Below the pieces are notes generated by a model. The model did no database searches. It worked only from the letters and a program-made list of their open reading frames with translations, and was not told where the DNA came from. 64,000 nt of DNA from Halobacillus campisalis (GTDB taxonomy: Bacteria; Bacillota; Bacilli; Bacillales; Halobacillaceae). Location of the stretch: positions 744,001-808,000 of the forward strand of contig NZ_JAPVRC010000001.1 of NCBI RefSeq assembly GCF_030345335.1. Reading direction: 5' to 3'. The translations under genes were made by a program, and so were the position numbers. This document shows, piece by piece, positions 16,722 to 27,659 of the stretch; positions within the stretch are counted from its first letter, which is position 1; each line of letters begins with the position of its first letter.

Positions 16722-19070
16722 TCACTTTAATTCTAGTACAGTGACACCGCTGCCGCCCTCATTCATACCGCCGAATCGGGAAGAAGCGATCGACCGATGG
16801 TTTTTCGCATAATTTTGCACGGCTGTTCTAAGCGCACCTGTTCCTTTGCCGTGAATGATAGAAACTGTAGGATAACCTGCTAACACAGCATCATCAACAT
16901 ATTTCTCTAAAAGGTTCAACGCGTCCTCATATCTCTCCCCACGTAAATCAAGCTCTGTTTTAACGTGATGACTTTTACCTTTTACTGTCGCAAGAGGTTT
17001 ATCTTTATATGGCTGCTTAGACTTGATGAATTCGAGATCTTTTGCTTTTGCCTTCACTTTCATGACCCCGACTTGGACCTGATATTCTTCTCTGCCGGTT
17101 TTTTCTACAATCGTTCCTTCTTGATTCAAAGTCAATAGTTTAACTTCATCGCCTGGCTTCATTTCTTTTTGCTCTTTCTTATCTGGCTGCTTCTGAGGAG
17201 TCTTTTGTTTATTAGACAGATTCGGTTGAGCTTCTTCGAACGATTTTCGAGCCTCAATCCATTCGTGCTCTTTTAAACCAGCCTGATTTTTCATATTACG
17301 AATTTCACTGACGATGGATTCTGCTTCTTCTTTAGCTTTTTGAATGGCCTTCTCGGCTTTCGCTTCTGCCTTCTCATACAACTTCTCTTTCTTTTCTTCA
17401 AACTGCCGCAATTTTTCCTGTAAATCACGATGCAGCTGCTCAGCTTCCTGCAGCTTTAAATCGGCTTCCTCATAATCCTTTTCTGCTTCTCTTGTGGAAG
17501 CTTCTAGTGAAGCAATCATGTGTTCCACACTTTGCGAATCTACTCCAACATGCTGCTTAGCCGTTTCAATAATATTCTCATCAAGACCCAGCCTGCGTGA
17601 AATTTCAAAAGCGTTACTCCGACCAGGAACACCGATCAACAATCGGTAAGTAGGTTTTAATGTCTGGATATCAAATTCCACGCTTGCATTCGTTACCCCG
17701 TCACGGTTGTAGCCATATGCTTTTAATTCAGGATAATGAGTGGTTGCAATGACCCGAGCCTTTCTGCTGACGACCTCATCAAGAATGGACATCGCCAGTG
17801 CTGCTCCTTCTTGAGGGTCTGTACCGGCCCCTAGTTCGTCAAAAAGCACGAGCGTGCGATCATTCACGTGTTTTAATATGTCTACAATATTCGTCATATG
17901 CGAAGAAAAGGTAGATAAGCTTTGTTCGATCGACTGCTCATCTCCAATATCAGCGTATACTTGTTCGAACACCGAAAGTTCGCAGCCATCCATTGCAGGA
18001 ACTTGCAGCCCTGACTGAGCCATCAAGGTGAATAGGCCGAGTAATTTCAACGTGACCGTTTTACCGCCGGTATTAGGCCCTGTGATAACAATAGAGGTAA
18101 AGTCTGAGCCTAGCTCAATATCATTGGGTACTACTTCTTCAGAATCTATTAATGGGTGTCGAGCCTGCTTTATATTGACGCGTCCCTCATCATTCATCGT
18201 TGGCATAGCCGATTTCATTTGACTGCCTAGTTTGGCTCTTGCGAACATGAAATCAATTTGAGATAAAATTTCAACGTTGGTATATAAGAAGCTTTGATTT
18301 TCAGAAACGTCCTGGGATAATTCCGCTAATATCCGCTCGATTTCCTGCTTCTCTTCCACTCGGGCTTGTTGGAGCAGGTTGTTGACTTCCACTACAGCTT
18401 GAGGTTCTATGAATAAAGTAGCTCCAGAAGCGGACTGGTCGTGAACGATGCCTCCAATGGACCCGCGATATTCTTGTTTTACAGGCAGAACATAGCGGTC
18501 ATTACGGATCGTTACGATAGAATCAGAAAGCATCTTTGATTTTGACTTCATAATGGAATCTAACTTGTCCCTTACTCTGCTTTCAGAAGTGCGTATTCTA
18601 GAGCGTATCGTACGAAGTTTATCCGAGGCGCCGTCCATAACAGTCCCGTGGTCATCAATACAGCTCTTTATACTTCTTTCCAGTTCATGCAGGGGAAGCA
18701 GACCATCAACTAATTCGCGAAGAATTGGGAGTTCGGGCTCTTCCATATCTTCAATAAAACGTTTGAGCTGACGGCCTCCATAGATCGTACTGGCAATGTC
18801 GAGACATTCCAATGCACTTAAGATACCCCCGATCATTGTTCTTTTTATGCTTGGTTTAATGTCAAAAATACCACCCAGAGGAACATGGCCTTTCAAACGC
18901 AGCACTTGCGCGGCTTCATCTGTTTCCTGCTGCCAACGCACAACTTCCTCTAATTCAGTGGATGGCTTCACTGCTGCCGCTTTTTCTTTTCCTAGTGAAG
19001 AAGCAGCTTGATCAATCAATTGATTTTTAATTTTATTATATTCAAGAACCTTAAAGATCCGCTGGTTCAT
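16722..19070 (-). CDS. mutS2: MutS2 protein (MutSB)
   Basis: MutS2 is not a mismatch repair protein; in Bacillus it has been linked to collided ribosomes and to recombination control. The 782 residues comprise a core and clamp region, a MutS-type ATPase (Walker [17 protein letters not shown] near residue 330, [27 protein letters not shown]), a long charged coiled coil (about 510-640), a KOW-like stretch, and a C-terminal Smr nuclease domain ([23 protein letters not shown]). The ATG has AGGGGATG upstream. It lies 14 bases after polX. Confidence 0.96.
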   Translation of the reverse strand: MNQRIFKVLEYNKIKNQLIDQAASSLGKEKAAAVKPSTELEEVVRWQQETDEAAQVLRLKGHVPLGGIFDIKPSIKRTMIGGILSALECLDIASTIYGGRQLKRFIEDMEEPELPILRELVDGLLPLHELERSIKSCIDDHGTVMDGASDKLRTIRSRIRTSESRVRDKLDSIMKSKSKMLSDSIVTIRNDRYVLPVKQEYRGSIGGIVHDQSASGATLFIEPQAVVEVNNLLQQARVEEKQEIERILAELSQDVSENQSFLYTNVEILSQIDFMFARAKLGSQMKSAMPTMNDEGRVNIKQARHPLIDSEEVVPNDIELGSDFTSIVITGPNTGGKTVTLKLLGLFTLMAQSGLQVPAMDGCELSVFEQVYADIGDEQSIEQSLSTFSSHMTNIVDILKHVNDRTLVLFDELGAGTDPQEGAALAMSILDEVVSRKARVIATTHYPELKAYGYNRDGVTNASVEFDIQTLKPTYRLLIGVPGRSNAFEISRRLGLDENIIETAKQHVGVDSQSVEHMIASLEASTREAEKDYEEADLKLQEAEQLHRDLQEKLRQFEEKKEKLYEKAEAKAEKAIQKAKEEAESIVSEIRNMKNQAGLKEHEWIEARKSFEEAQPNLSNKQKTPQKQPDKKEQKEMKPGDEVKLLTLNQEGTIVEKTGREEYQVQVGVMKVKAKAKDLEFIKSKQPYKDKPLATVKGKSHHVKTELDLRGERYEDALNLLEKYVDDAVLAGYPTVSIIHGKGTGALRTAVQNYAKNHRSIASSRFGGMNEGGSGVTVLELK

Positions 19071-19084
19071 TATGACATCCCCTT

Positions 19085-20803
19085 CTAACTTAATCCGAGT
19101 CGTTTCATGAGCTGTTCTCTTGTCATCGTATTGACGACCGATTCTTTTTTAAGCCAGCCTTTTCTAGCAGACCCGACTCCAACCTCCATATGCTCAAGCA
19201 TAGGATAGCTGTGTGCATCCGTATTGATAGCAATCTCTACACCGGCTTCCTGAGCCGCTCTTACCCACTCGGCGCTCAAGTCGAGGCGGTTGGGGTTCGC
19301 GTTCAGCTCCAAAATAGTCCCGGTTTCTTTTGCACCTTTTATCAATTGTTCAACATTAGCTCTATAGCCCTGGCGCTTGCCTATCAACCTACCGGTAGGA
19401 TGGGCAATCATATGGACATAAGGATTTTCTAAGGCATTAGTGAGCCTTTTCATGATGAGCTCCTCTGTTTGACTGAAGCTTGAGTGAATAGAGCCAATTA
19501 CAAAATCCATTTCTTTTAGAAAATCGTCCTCAAAGTCCAAACTGCCATCTGGCAGAATATCCATCTCAATGCCGCAGAAAATATGAAAGTCCTCTATTTC
19601 TTCATTGATTTTTTCTATTTCTTCCCGCTGCATCCGCAGACGTTTTTCATTTAATCCATTTGCCACTTTTAAATATTTAGAGTGATCGGTAATCGCAATA
19701 TAATCGTATCCTTTTTCCTTACTGCGTAAAGCCATTTCCTTGATGGATTGGGCACCATCGCTCCAAGTTGAGTGCATGTGCAGGTCTCCACGGATATCAC
19801 TTAACTCCAACAGGTCGACCTTTTCACGAAAGGCATCGATCTCACCAGTATCCTCTCTCACTTCAGGAGGAATATAATTCAAACCGAAATGCTGAAAGAA
19901 AGCTTCCTCTGTTTTAAAAGTTTTTACTTTGCCGGTCTCCGTATTTTCAATGCCGTACTCACTTATTTTTTCGTTATTTTCCTTAGCCAACTGTCTCATT
20001 GCGACATTATGGTCTTTAGAGCCAGTGAAGTGGTGCAGTGTTGTAATGAATTCCTGAGGTTCCACAATTCTAAAGTCGATACCGATATCATATCCCTCAT
20101 TCACGATGATGGATACCTTCGTCTCGCCAGAAGCTACGACTTCTTTTATATCTGGATAGTTCAACAGTTCATCGCGCGTGGCTTGAGCATCATTAGAAGC
20201 GATAATGAAATCAAGGTCCTTGATGGTTTCCCTCATTCTCCTGACGCTTCCTGCCTTGGAATAACGCTCTAAAGTATGAAGCCCGGCTAAGTACTCTTCA
20301 ACCTTTTCAGAAAGTGGAAGCATTTTAGAAATTGGCAGACGTTCTGGTCTTGAGCCTGCTTCTTCCAATGCCTTAAGCATTTTTTCAGCAGACTTTTTGC
20401 CGAAACCTTCTAATTCCTCGACCTTTCCAGATTGTAATGCTTCTTTCAAGGACTCAGCATCTGTGACACCTATTTGTTGATAAAGTTTGGCCAGCTTCTT
20501 ACCACCAAGACCAGGTAAGTCCAATAAAGGCACTAGTCCTGCAGGTACGTCCGCTTCTAACTGTCGGAGTGTTTCTGATTCACCAGATTGGACATACTCC
20601 TGAATGACGGATGCCGTTCCTTTTCCAATGCCCTGCATTTTTGTAAAATCATCAATTTCGCTCAATGAATGATCGTCACGTTCTAATGCCTGCGCTGCCT
20701 TTCGGTAAGCGGATATCTTAAATGGGTTTTCACCTTTTAATTCTAAATACACAGCAATCTTTTCGAGTAATTGAATCACTTGCTTTTTATTGACGTTACT
20801 CAA
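19085..20803 (-). CDS. polX: DNA polymerase/3'-5' exonuclease PolX
   Basis: This family-X polymerase acts in base excision repair-type gap filling. From the N-terminus it has a helix-hairpin-helix region (about 50-135: [43 protein letters not shown]), the polymerase palm ([20 protein letters not shown]) and a C-terminal PHP domain with exonuclease metal ligands ([43 protein letters not shown]). A frame from ATG at 20812 is possible, but AAGAGAGG abuts that ATG, while TTG at 20803 has 9-base spacing and gives an N-terminus like B. subtilis PolX. It is followed by mutS2. Confidence 0.93.
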   Translation of the reverse strand: MSNVNKKQVIQLLEKIAVYLELKGENPFKISAYRKAAQALERDDHSLSEIDDFTKMQGIGKGTASVIQEYVQSGESETLRQLEADVPAGLVPLLDLPGLGGKKLAKLYQQIGVTDAESLKEALQSGKVEELEGFGKKSAEKMLKALEEAGSRPERLPISKMLPLSEKVEEYLAGLHTLERYSKAGSVRRMRETIKDLDFIIASNDAQATRDELLNYPDIKEVVASGETKVSIIVNEGYDIGIDFRIVEPQEFITTLHHFTGSKDHNVAMRQLAKENNEKISEYGIENTETGKVKTFKTEEAFFQHFGLNYIPPEVREDTGEIDAFREKVDLLELSDIRGDLHMHSTWSDGAQSIKEMALRSKEKGYDYIAITDHSKYLKVANGLNEKRLRMQREEIEKINEEIEDFHIFCGIEMDILPDGSLDFEDDFLKEMDFVIGSIHSSFSQTEELIMKRLTNALENPYVHMIAHPTGRLIGKRQGYRANVEQLIKGAKETGTILELNANPNRLDLSAEWVRAAQEAGVEIAINTDAHSYPMLEHMEVGVGSARKGWLKKESVVNTMTREQLMKRLGLS

Positions 20804-20826
20804 TTTTCCCATCCTCTCTTCATAGG

Positions 20827-20852
20827 AAAAAGCCGCTATGAAAATAGCGGCT
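20827..20852 (-). terminator. Terminator of zapA-cvpA
   Basis: The perfect 9-bp stem AGCCGCTAT / ATAGCGGCT with a four-base loop is followed on the minus strand by TTTTTCC. It separates cvpA from polX. Confidence 0.8.
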
Positions 20853-20865
20853 CCCCTTTACTCCA

Positions 20866-21414
20866 TTATATCAAACTAGCCACTTGTTCAATCCACAAAT
20901 TTTTTAATTGAGATGAAAGCACAGGTGTATGCTCTATAATATACTGTGCTAAGAAAGATCCATCAATCGCATTTTGAATCTGGACTACAGGAACAAGTGC
21001 CGCAATATATAAAAGTATAAACAAAAGAACATAGCGCTGAACAAAACCCAGGATTCCTCCAAGCAATCCATTAATGGAGCTAAGTACTGGAAGATCGGAA
21101 ACGAAGTCCAGCATAGAAGCCACGATTTGCAGGATAATCCTCACCCCGAAAAACAAGATAGCAAAGGCTATGGCGTTGTAAAAAGCAGTTTCAAGCGGGA
21201 GATTATCTAAGAAGATAGCCCATGAGGCTCCTTCGGGAAGGTCTGGATAAGGAATCCACAATACGAGATTAGGAGCTAGATCATCATAGTAAAGAACTCC
21301 TACAATGAAAGCTGTCACAAAGCCGATTAAATGGAACAATTGTAAAATGAAACCTCGTTTAAATCCTGTAAATATACCTAAAAGCAAAATAAAAAGTATC
21401 AGTAAATCAATCAT
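20866..21414 (-). CDS. cvpA: CvpA family membrane protein (YshB)
   Basis: This 182-residue protein has four predicted helices and the CvpA pattern: LLILFILLLGIFTGFKRGFI at the start, then FGVRIILQIVASMLDFVSDL and NGLLGGILGFVQR. CvpA proteins are tied to colicin V production in E. coli; the role in Bacillus is unclear. The ATG follows the zapA stop by one base, so the pair is coupled. Confidence 0.87.
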   Translation of the reverse strand: MIDLLILFILLLGIFTGFKRGFILQLFHLIGFVTAFIVGVLYYDDLAPNLVLWIPYPDLPEGASWAIFLDNLPLETAFYNAIAFAILFFGVRIILQIVASMLDFVSDLPVLSSINGLLGGILGFVQRYVLLFILLYIAALVPVVQIQNAIDGSFLAQYIIEHTPVLSSQLKNLWIEQVASLI

Positions 21415-21415
21415 G

Positions 21416-21694
21416 TTAGTCGTCGTCCTCTTTCTCTATCTTTTCAATATAGTTAATCAACTCTGTACATTCCTCTTTCAGTTTTATGTACTCGTTCATT
21501 GTATTAACAGCCGTTAATACAGCCAACTTAGACACATCCAGAGCAGGATTGGACTCGTGAATTTCTCTCATTTTCTGGTCGACAAGATTAGATACCATGC
21601 GGATATGATGTGGTTCTTCTTGACCAACTATAGTATAAGATCGATTGTATATCTCAACGGTAATTCGCTTCCGCTCTTTATCTGATTGGGACAC
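21416..21694 (-). CDS. zapA: Cell division protein ZapA
   Basis: ZapA binds FtsZ and promotes Z-ring assembly. The 92-residue protein has the N-terminal KRITVEIYNRSYTIVGQEEP strand region and a C-terminal helix for dimerisation (LAVLTAVNTMNEYIKLKEEC). The start is GTG at 21694, seven bases after AAGGGGGT; a nearby ATG is out of frame. It leads the zapA-cvpA unit, opposite to rnhC. Confidence 0.93.
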   Translation of the reverse strand: MSQSDKERKRITVEIYNRSYTIVGQEEPHHIRMVSNLVDQKMREIHESNPALDVSKLAVLTAVNTMNEYIKLKEECTELINYIEKIEKEDDD

Positions 21695-21837
21695 ATCTAT
21701 ACCCCCTTGATTCTAATATCCTAAGCTTTATACTAACATGAAGCTAAACAATTAGGAAACCAATAAGATTGATTTCCTTTGAGGTACGGGAATTTGCTAT
21801 ACTATGGCTAGAAATATATCAAAGAGAGGAACTATAT

Positions 21838-22770
21838 ATGCCACAAGTTGTACTTACATTATCGAAGGAACGATTATCTAAATTAAAAAATCATTATCGC
21901 ACGTCTTTGAAACCCATTACACCGAATCATGCTGCCTTTGCAGCGAAAACACCCAATTGCACGATCACGGCATACCCTTCAGGAAAAGTTTTATTTCAAG
22001 GTAAAAATCCTGAAGCGGAATCGAAGCAGTGGGGTGAAACAACCCAAAAAGCGTCAAAGGGTGCTTCGACGAAAAAAACACATAATTACCATCCAGCAAA
22101 TGACTTATTTACAAGCAGTCATATAGGATCTGACGAAGCGGGAACTGGTGACTTCTTCGGGCCGATAACCGTTGCAGCAGCCTATGTTAAAGACCACCAG
22201 ATTGGTCAACTAAAAGCCATTGGTGTAAAAGATTCCAAACATTTATCAGACGATCAAATTACACATATCGCAAAACAAATCGTTGAAATGAACATCCCTT
22301 ACACCTTATTAAGACTTCACAATAGTAAATACAATGACTGGCAGGAAAAAGGCTGGTCCCAGGGGAAAATGAAGACCCTTCTTCACCACCAGGCAATCGA
22401 TAAATTATTGACAAAAATTGAACCTGAAAAGCCCGACGGAATTTTGATCGACCAATTCTCAGAGCCGTCCGTTTATATAAAGCATTTGAAATCTGAAGGA
22501 CGAATGCTTCAGGAACATGTCTATTTTATGACGAAAGCGGAAAGTTACTCAATTGCAGTAGCGGTTGGTTCTATCATCGCACGTTCAGCCTTCGTCAAAG
22601 CGATGAACCAATTAGAAATGGATACTGGCTTGCCTATTCCAAAAGGAGCTTCCGCTAAAGTAGATCAAGCTGCCGCAAAAATTATAGAAGTTTATGGTGA
22701 AACTAAATTAAGAGATATAGCCAAGATTCATTTTGCCAATAAGGAAAAAGCCAAAAAGCTCGTGAAGTAG
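21838..22770 (+). CDS. rnhC: Ribonuclease HIII
   Basis: RNase HIII cleaves RNA in RNA-DNA hybrids. The 310-residue protein has an N-terminal TBP-like substrate domain (about 1-85) and the nuclease core starting GSDEAGTGDFFGP (Asp99, Glu100), then GVKDSKHLSD, GILIDQFSEP and AVGSIIARSAF. A longer frame begins 23 codons earlier, but the ATG at 21838 has AGAGGA at correct spacing and a TATACT -10 lies upstream. It is a plus-strand gene between divergent zapA and convergent pheT. Confidence 0.95.
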   Translation: MPQVVLTLSKERLSKLKNHYRTSLKPITPNHAAFAAKTPNCTITAYPSGKVLFQGKNPEAESKQWGETTQKASKGASTKKTHNYHPANDLFTSSHIGSDEAGTGDFFGPITVAAAYVKDHQIGQLKAIGVKDSKHLSDDQITHIAKQIVEMNIPYTLLRLHNSKYNDWQEKGWSQGKMKTLLHHQAIDKLLTKIEPEKPDGILIDQFSEPSVYIKHLKSEGRMLQEHVYFMTKAESYSIAVAVGSIIARSAFVKAMNQLEMDTGLPIPKGASAKVDQAAAKIIEVYGETKLRDIAKIHFANKEKAKKLVK

Positions 22771-22840
22771 TGTATACTTTTGCTTTTACTGTTTTCTTGA
22801 AACATTTAAGATCGCTCGAAACTAAAATATGTTCAAAGAG

Positions 22841-22888
22841 AAAAAAATGCCTTTAACCTAGCTCTAATCCCGGTTAAAGGCATTTTTT
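22841..22888 (+). terminator. Terminator of rnhC
   Basis: The stem AAATGCCTTTAACC / GGTTAAAGGCATTT with a 14-base loop is followed by a T run; the A run on its left side lets it act on both strands. Confidence 0.8.
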
Positions 22889-22918
22889 AGTTAACAGACC
22901 CCTTCCCTTCTTTGAAGT

Positions 22919-22953
22919 AAAAAAAAGCTGCCGAGAGAATTTCTCGACAGCTT
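22919..22953 (-). terminator. Terminator of pheST
   Basis: On the minus strand AAGCTGTCGAGAA / TTCTCTCGGCAGCTT (imperfect, short loop) runs into a T run. It lies about 90 bases after the pheT stop. Confidence 0.8.
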
Positions 22954-23039
22954 ATACTTGTACAGACCAACTGCTGTTTAAAAGCTATGAGGTCCTAATG
23001 GGAGCAGTGGAACCTTTTTTTTAATAGGTGTCCTGAATA

Positions 23040-25466
23040 TTACCCTCTTAACTCAGCTGCATGTCGTTCTTTTACGGATTGCAGAATATTTTCATGAGCA
23101 GATTCTACTTCTTCATCCTTTAATGTCCGCTCTGGATCTAGATAAAGCAGATTGTAGGCTAATGATTTTTTACCTGCCGACAGATGTTCTCCCTGATAAA
23201 GGTCAAACACAAGTACCTGTTTCACTAAAGGGGAACCTGCTTCAAGTATTGTTTCTTTAATATCTCCTGCTGAAACGTCTTCATCTACAACTAAAGCAAT
23301 ATCACGACTTACACTCGGGAATCGAGGAATCGCTTCAAAGGCTTCTTCCTTCTCGTATAGTTCAAAAAGCTTCTCAGCATTCAAGTCGAATACATAAGTT
23401 TCTTTAAGTCCCCATTCCTTTTGAAGCTTAGGATGAACCTGCCCTATAAAACCAATGATTTTACCATCAGCCATGATATTTGCCGTACGGCCCGGGTGCA
23501 TACCCTCAATTTTAGCTTTTTCGAACGTCATAGGAATATCTAAAAGGTCACTCAGTCCCTCGACAATCCCTTTTACAACAAAGAAGTCGACGGATTTCTT
23601 TTCCTGCTGCCATGGATGGGACAACCATTCACCAGTCAGCGCGCCAGAAGCTCTCAGCATTTCATGTGGCTGCTTCGTTACTTCTGATTCCTCACTTATA
23701 AACACCGTTCCTAATTCGTAATAAGCAATATTATGCTGCTTTCGAGCTACGTTATAAGCTAAGGATTGAAGCAATTCAGGCACAACACTTAACCTTAAGT
23801 GACTGTGATCTTCACTCATAGGCATGGCAAGCTTTACAGGTGCGGCAGCTTGTTGAGCAACCTCCTTACTCACTAGCATAGTCGACTGCTTCTCACTCGT
23901 CAGGGAATACGTAATCGTCTCATCTAGCCCTGCCCCTTCGAAGTAAGCTTTCACGCGACGCTTCAACTGCTGTTCTAATGAAAGCCCACCTGCTTGTGAG
24001 GCACCACTTGGGAGTGTATAAGGTAAATTGTCATAGCCATATATACGAGCTACTTCTTCCAGCACATCTTCAAATCGCTCAACGTCTCCGCGGCGCGTCG
24101 GTATAGAAATCGTGAAGTCTTCATCTGATTGCTCGTATGGGAATTGCAGACGCTCGAGAATAGAGGCTATTTCCTCCCTAGTTATTTCAGTACCTAAGCG
24201 GTTATTGATCTTTGTCGTATTTACATCGATTGTCTTTTCGGAGCGATCAAGCTGATCGTAACTAACTACACCTTGTAATACCGTAGCTCCTGCGTATTCT
24301 CTCAACAATTCACTCGCACGAAGACCAGCTCGCTCGACTCGTCCAGGATCTACCCCTTTTTCAAAGCGAGTACTGGCCTCACTGCGAAGACCATGATCTT
24401 TAGCTGATTGTCTTACGTTAGCTGGATTGAAATAAGCCGCTTCTAACAAAATCGTGTTTGTATCTTCCTGAACTTCGGATTCTGCTCCACCCATGACTCC
24501 GGCAATAGCATGTGCCTTATCACCATTCGTAATGACTAAATGGTCGCGCGTTAAGACACGCTCCTGATCATCAAGAGTTGTAATTTTTTCTCCATCACGC
24601 GCACGGCGAGTTACTACTTTGTCAGAACCGAAGCGGTCGAAGTCAAAAGCGTGCAGCGGCTGACCATATTCAAGTAACACGTAGTTCGTAATATCAACTA
24701 CATTGTTGATTGGGCGAATACCGGCAGCTGTTAAACGATTTTGAATCCACAGAGGTGAAGGGCCTACGGTGACGTCTTTGAGTATAAAAGCGCCATAATA
24801 AGGATTGGCTTCTGGATCCTCCACTTCTACACTGACTAGCGATTCAGCTTTTTCAGATCCTTCTTCCACCTTTTCGGCGATTAATTCGTACTCACGGCCT
24901 AAGGCTGCTGCTACTTCATAAGCTACGCCGGCCATACTTAAACAATCAGCACGGTTCGGAGTAAGTCCTAGCTCTATGATGATATCGTCTAAATTCAGTA
25001 AAGAAATGGCATCGTCGCCCGCTTGGACATCTTCAGGAAATACATATATTCCGTCCTGGTATTCTTTTGGAACATCTTTCTCGTCGACACCAAGTTCTTG
25101 AAGGGAACAAACCATTCCATTCGATTCTTCTCCACGAAGTTTTGTTTTCTTAATTTTGAAATTACCCGGTAAAACCGCTCCTGGAGCAGCTACAGCCACT
25201 TTCTGTCCTTCGGCTATATTCGGAGCTCCGCACACGATTTGCAAAACGCCTTCGCCTACATCGATTTGACAGAGGGATAATTTATCAGCATTCGGGTGCT
25301 GTTCGCAGGATACTACATGACCAACGACAACCCCGGTAGCTTTTTCAGCTACTGGCTCCACGCTTTCCACTTCAATCCCCGTTTTTGTAATAATCTCAGC
25401 GAGCTCGTCAGGCTCGTAGTCACGTACATTTATATAATCGTTTAACCAATTTAATGATACTAGCAT
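23040..25466 (-). CDS. pheT: Phenylalanine-tRNA ligase beta subunit
   Basis: PheT is the large subunit of the alpha2-beta2 synthetase, with editing and tRNA-binding roles. The 808 residues contain the N-terminal EMAP-like tRNA-binding domain (about 40-150: VVVGHVVSCEQHPNADKLSLC), the B3/B4 editing domain, the B5 domain (about 400-480), the catalytic-like core and the C-terminal ferredoxin-fold anticodon-binding domain (FEAIPRFPSVSRDIALVVDE). AGGAGGAATAGAGC precedes the ATG. It follows pheS by 13 bases under T-box control. Confidence 0.97.
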   Translation of the reverse strand: MLVSLNWLNDYINVRDYEPDELAEIITKTGIEVESVEPVAEKATGVVVGHVVSCEQHPNADKLSLCQIDVGEGVLQIVCGAPNIAEGQKVAVAAPGAVLPGNFKIKKTKLRGEESNGMVCSLQELGVDEKDVPKEYQDGIYVFPEDVQAGDDAISLLNLDDIIIELGLTPNRADCLSMAGVAYEVAAALGREYELIAEKVEEGSEKAESLVSVEVEDPEANPYYGAFILKDVTVGPSPLWIQNRLTAAGIRPINNVVDITNYVLLEYGQPLHAFDFDRFGSDKVVTRRARDGEKITTLDDQERVLTRDHLVITNGDKAHAIAGVMGGAESEVQEDTNTILLEAAYFNPANVRQSAKDHGLRSEASTRFEKGVDPGRVERAGLRASELLREYAGATVLQGVVSYDQLDRSEKTIDVNTTKINNRLGTEITREEIASILERLQFPYEQSDEDFTISIPTRRGDVERFEDVLEEVARIYGYDNLPYTLPSGASQAGGLSLEQQLKRRVKAYFEGAGLDETITYSLTSEKQSTMLVSKEVAQQAAAPVKLAMPMSEDHSHLRLSVVPELLQSLAYNVARKQHNIAYYELGTVFISEESEVTKQPHEMLRASGALTGEWLSHPWQQEKKSVDFFVVKGIVEGLSDLLDIPMTFEKAKIEGMHPGRTANIMADGKIIGFIGQVHPKLQKEWGLKETYVFDLNAEKLFELYEKEEAFEAIPRFPSVSRDIALVVDEDVSAGDIKETILEAGSPLVKQVLVFDLYQGEHLSAGKKSLAYNLLYLDPERTLKDEEVESAHENILQSVKERHAAELRG

Positions 25467-25479
25467 GCTCTATTCCTCC

Positions 25480-26514
25480 TTACGCCTTATGATATTGTTT
25501 TAAGAAACGCTGATCATTTATATAGAAATTCCTGATATCATCTACTCCATATTTCAACATAGCGATACGTTCAGGCCCCATACCAAAAGCAAATCCAGAA
25601 TATTCTTTTGGATCATATCCGGCCATTTCAAGCACGTTCGGATGAACCATCCCTGCTCCCAGAATTTCAATCCAGCCCGTTCCTTTACATACAGAACAGC
25701 CTGCTCCTCCACAAACCTTACAGGAAATATCCATTTCTACAGAAGGTTCCGTGAATGGGAAAAAGCTCGGACGCAATCTTATATCTCGTTCAGCGCCGAA
25801 CATTTGCTTAGCAAACGCATTAAGTACACCTTTTAAATCACTCATACGGACATCTTTGTCCACTAGCAGCCCTTCAATTTGAGTGAATTGGTGGGAGTGA
25901 GTAGCATCGTCTGTATCGCGGCGGTAAACTTTCCCCGGGCAAATCATCTTCACAGGTTCTGAACCATTTTTCAGCCCCATTGTGCGAGCTTGAACTGGGG
26001 AAGTATGGGTTCTCATCAACAATTCTTCAGTAACATAGAAAGAATCCTGCATATCACGTGCCGGATGCCCCTTCGGCAAGTTGAGCGCCTCGAAATTGTA
26101 ATAATCACTTTCTACTTCTGGACCTTCTTTAATTTCAAATCCCATACCGATGAAAAGATCTTCAATTTCTTCTACGATACTTGTCAGTAGATGCGGACCT
26201 CCAACTTGAACTGGACGGCCCGGCAGCGTGACGTCTAAGCTTTCTGCTTCCAGCTGCTCCTCAAGAGCGGCTTCCTCTAGACCCGTCTGCTTCACTTCGA
26301 TCGCTTGCGCAATATCTTCCCTGACTTCATTAGCCAGCTGGCCGATGACAGGACGCTCTTCTTTGGACAATTTTCCCATCCCGCGCAGAACTTCTGTAAT
26401 CGGGCCTTTCTTCCCTAAATATTCAACCCTTACATCCTTTAACTGCTGAATACCATCTGCCGCGTCTACTTTACGTAACGCTTCTTCTTTCAACTCTTGC
26501 AAACGTTCCTTCAT
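25480..26514 (-). CDS. pheS: Phenylalanine-tRNA ligase alpha subunit
   Basis: PheS carries the catalytic site that charges tRNA-Phe. The 344-residue protein has an N-terminal coiled coil (about 1-85), then class II motifs: [14 protein letters not shown], motif 2 [20 protein letters not shown] and motif 3 [16 protein letters not shown]-x2-C...C-x2-C stretch ([18 protein letters not shown]) is typical of Bacillus PheS. AAGGAGGAAGC precedes the ATG. It is the first gene after a Phe-type T-box leader. Confidence 0.97.
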   Translation of the reverse strand: MKERLQELKEEALRKVDAADGIQQLKDVRVEYLGKKGPITEVLRGMGKLSKEERPVIGQLANEVREDIAQAIEVKQTGLEEAALEEQLEAESLDVTLPGRPVQVGGPHLLTSIVEEIEDLFIGMGFEIKEGPEVESDYYNFEALNLPKGHPARDMQDSFYVTEELLMRTHTSPVQARTMGLKNGSEPVKMICPGKVYRRDTDDATHSHQFTQIEGLLVDKDVRMSDLKGVLNAFAKQMFGAERDIRLRPSFFPFTEPSVEMDISCKVCGGAGCSVCKGTGWIEILGAGMVHPNVLEMAGYDPKEYSGFAFGMGPERIAMLKYGVDDIRNFYINDQRFLKQYHKA

Positions 26515-26540
26515 AAAAAGCTTCCTCCTTATAATAAAAT

Positions 26541-26792
26541 AAAAAAAGCCTCATCCCTGTAAAAAGGGACGAGACTTGGATATTCGTTTCGCGGTACCAC
26601 CCTTGTTGACACACGAAGTGCCCACTTAGATCATTAGATAACGGACTAGGATCCGGACGCTTCTGCGTCAGCTCCAGAGTGAAAATTCAATGACTGCCAC
26701 GATAGAAATGCTTCCAGTCTAAGGCATTTCTTCCCTTGATCGTTTTTGCATTCATTTACTTTGCTCTTTCATAGCTTTTTTTCTTATAACTG
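26541..26792 (-). promoter_or_regulatory. T-box riboswitch leader of pheST
   Basis: The minus-strand leader carries the T-box core GGGTGGTACCGCG (26602-26590) and then a terminator stem (AAGTCTCGTCCCT / AGGGATGAGGCTT) with a T run ending at 26541. A TTC codon (26683-26681) followed by A stands in the 3' side of the presumed specifier loop, consistent with sensing uncharged tRNA-Phe. Confidence 0.9.
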
Positions 26793-26798
26793 TTGATA

Positions 26799-26827
26799 AT
26801 TATAGAGAAAGTCGACGTGCAATGCAA
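26799..26827 (-). promoter_or_regulatory. Sigma-A promoter of pheST
   Basis: TTGCAT (26827-26822), a 17-base spacer and a perfect TATAAT (26804-26799) are read on the minus strand. The -35 lies two bases beyond the stop of the rRNA methyltransferase gene. Confidence 0.75.
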
Positions 26828-26829
26828 GC

Positions 26830-27564
26830 CTATCCTTTGAAATGATACATGAGAATCGCTGCGGCAATGGCTACATTCAATGACTCAGCTTGTCCATAAA
26901 TAGGAATATAGACTTTATCATCAACCAAATCAAGCAATTCTTTACGGATTCCCTGACCTTCATTTCCCACAATAATGGCTGCCCGTCCCTTTGGCTCAAA
27001 CTTCTTATAAGGTACTGCTCCTTCAAGAGCAGCCGCATATAATGGAACTCCTTCACTGTTGATGGCTTCCACATATTGCTCTAACTTCCCTTGAATAATA
27101 GGCAGGTGAAAAAGTGATCCTTGAGTTGAACGAAGAACTTTCTCATTAAAGGGATCTACAGAACCTTCACCTATAATGACCTGGCTGAATCCTGCCGCAT
27201 CTGCCGTTCGGATTAATGTGCCCAGATTTCCCGGATCCTGTACGGAATCAATTAGTAAAGAAAAATCCTGCTGCCTGTAAGGAAATTCTTTATAGTTGAC
27301 GATAGCAGCCATTCCTTGCGGTGTTTCGGTTTCCGCAATCTCCTGAAATACTTGATGGCTTACATAAGTGGCAGGTACTCCCTCGATAAGGTCAAGACTG
27401 GAGCCTTCTCGAAGAATGATCTCCTCCACATCCCAGTCACTGTTTAACGCTTCTTCAACTAAGTGACTTCCTTCAACGATAAACCTGCCATTTTTCCTTC
27501 TATATTTTCTCTTTTGTAGTTTTTTCCATTCTTTAACTTTTGGATTATTTAACGATGTCAGCAT
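26830..27564 (-). CDS. SpoU/TrmH-family RNA 2'-O-methyltransferase (YsgA-like)
   Basis: This 244-residue enzyme is expected to methylate a ribose in 23S rRNA with S-adenosylmethionine. It has an N-terminal L30e-like substrate domain (RRKNGRFIVEGSHLVEEAL) and the SPOUT knot with motif 1 DSVQDPGNLGTLIRTADAAG, motif 2 IIVGNEGQGIRKELL and motif 3 IPIYGQAESLNVAIAAAIL. It lies between pheST and sspI as ysgA does in B. subtilis. The exact modified nucleotide cannot be deduced. Confidence 0.92.
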   Translation of the reverse strand: MLTSLNNPKVKEWKKLQKRKYRRKNGRFIVEGSHLVEEALNSDWDVEEIILREGSSLDLIEGVPATYVSHQVFQEIAETETPQGMAAIVNYKEFPYRQQDFSLLIDSVQDPGNLGTLIRTADAAGFSQVIIGEGSVDPFNEKVLRSTQGSLFHLPIIQGKLEQYVEAINSEGVPLYAAALEGAVPYKKFEPKGRAAIIVGNEGQGIRKELLDLVDDKVYIPIYGQAESLNVAIAAAILMYHFKG

Positions 27565-27659
27565 GGCGAACCTCTTTTATTGTATTTTCTTCTCCATCAT
27601 ACATAGCTTATTCACAATTGGTCAAACTAAAATATACTATTAATTGGAGGTAATGTACG

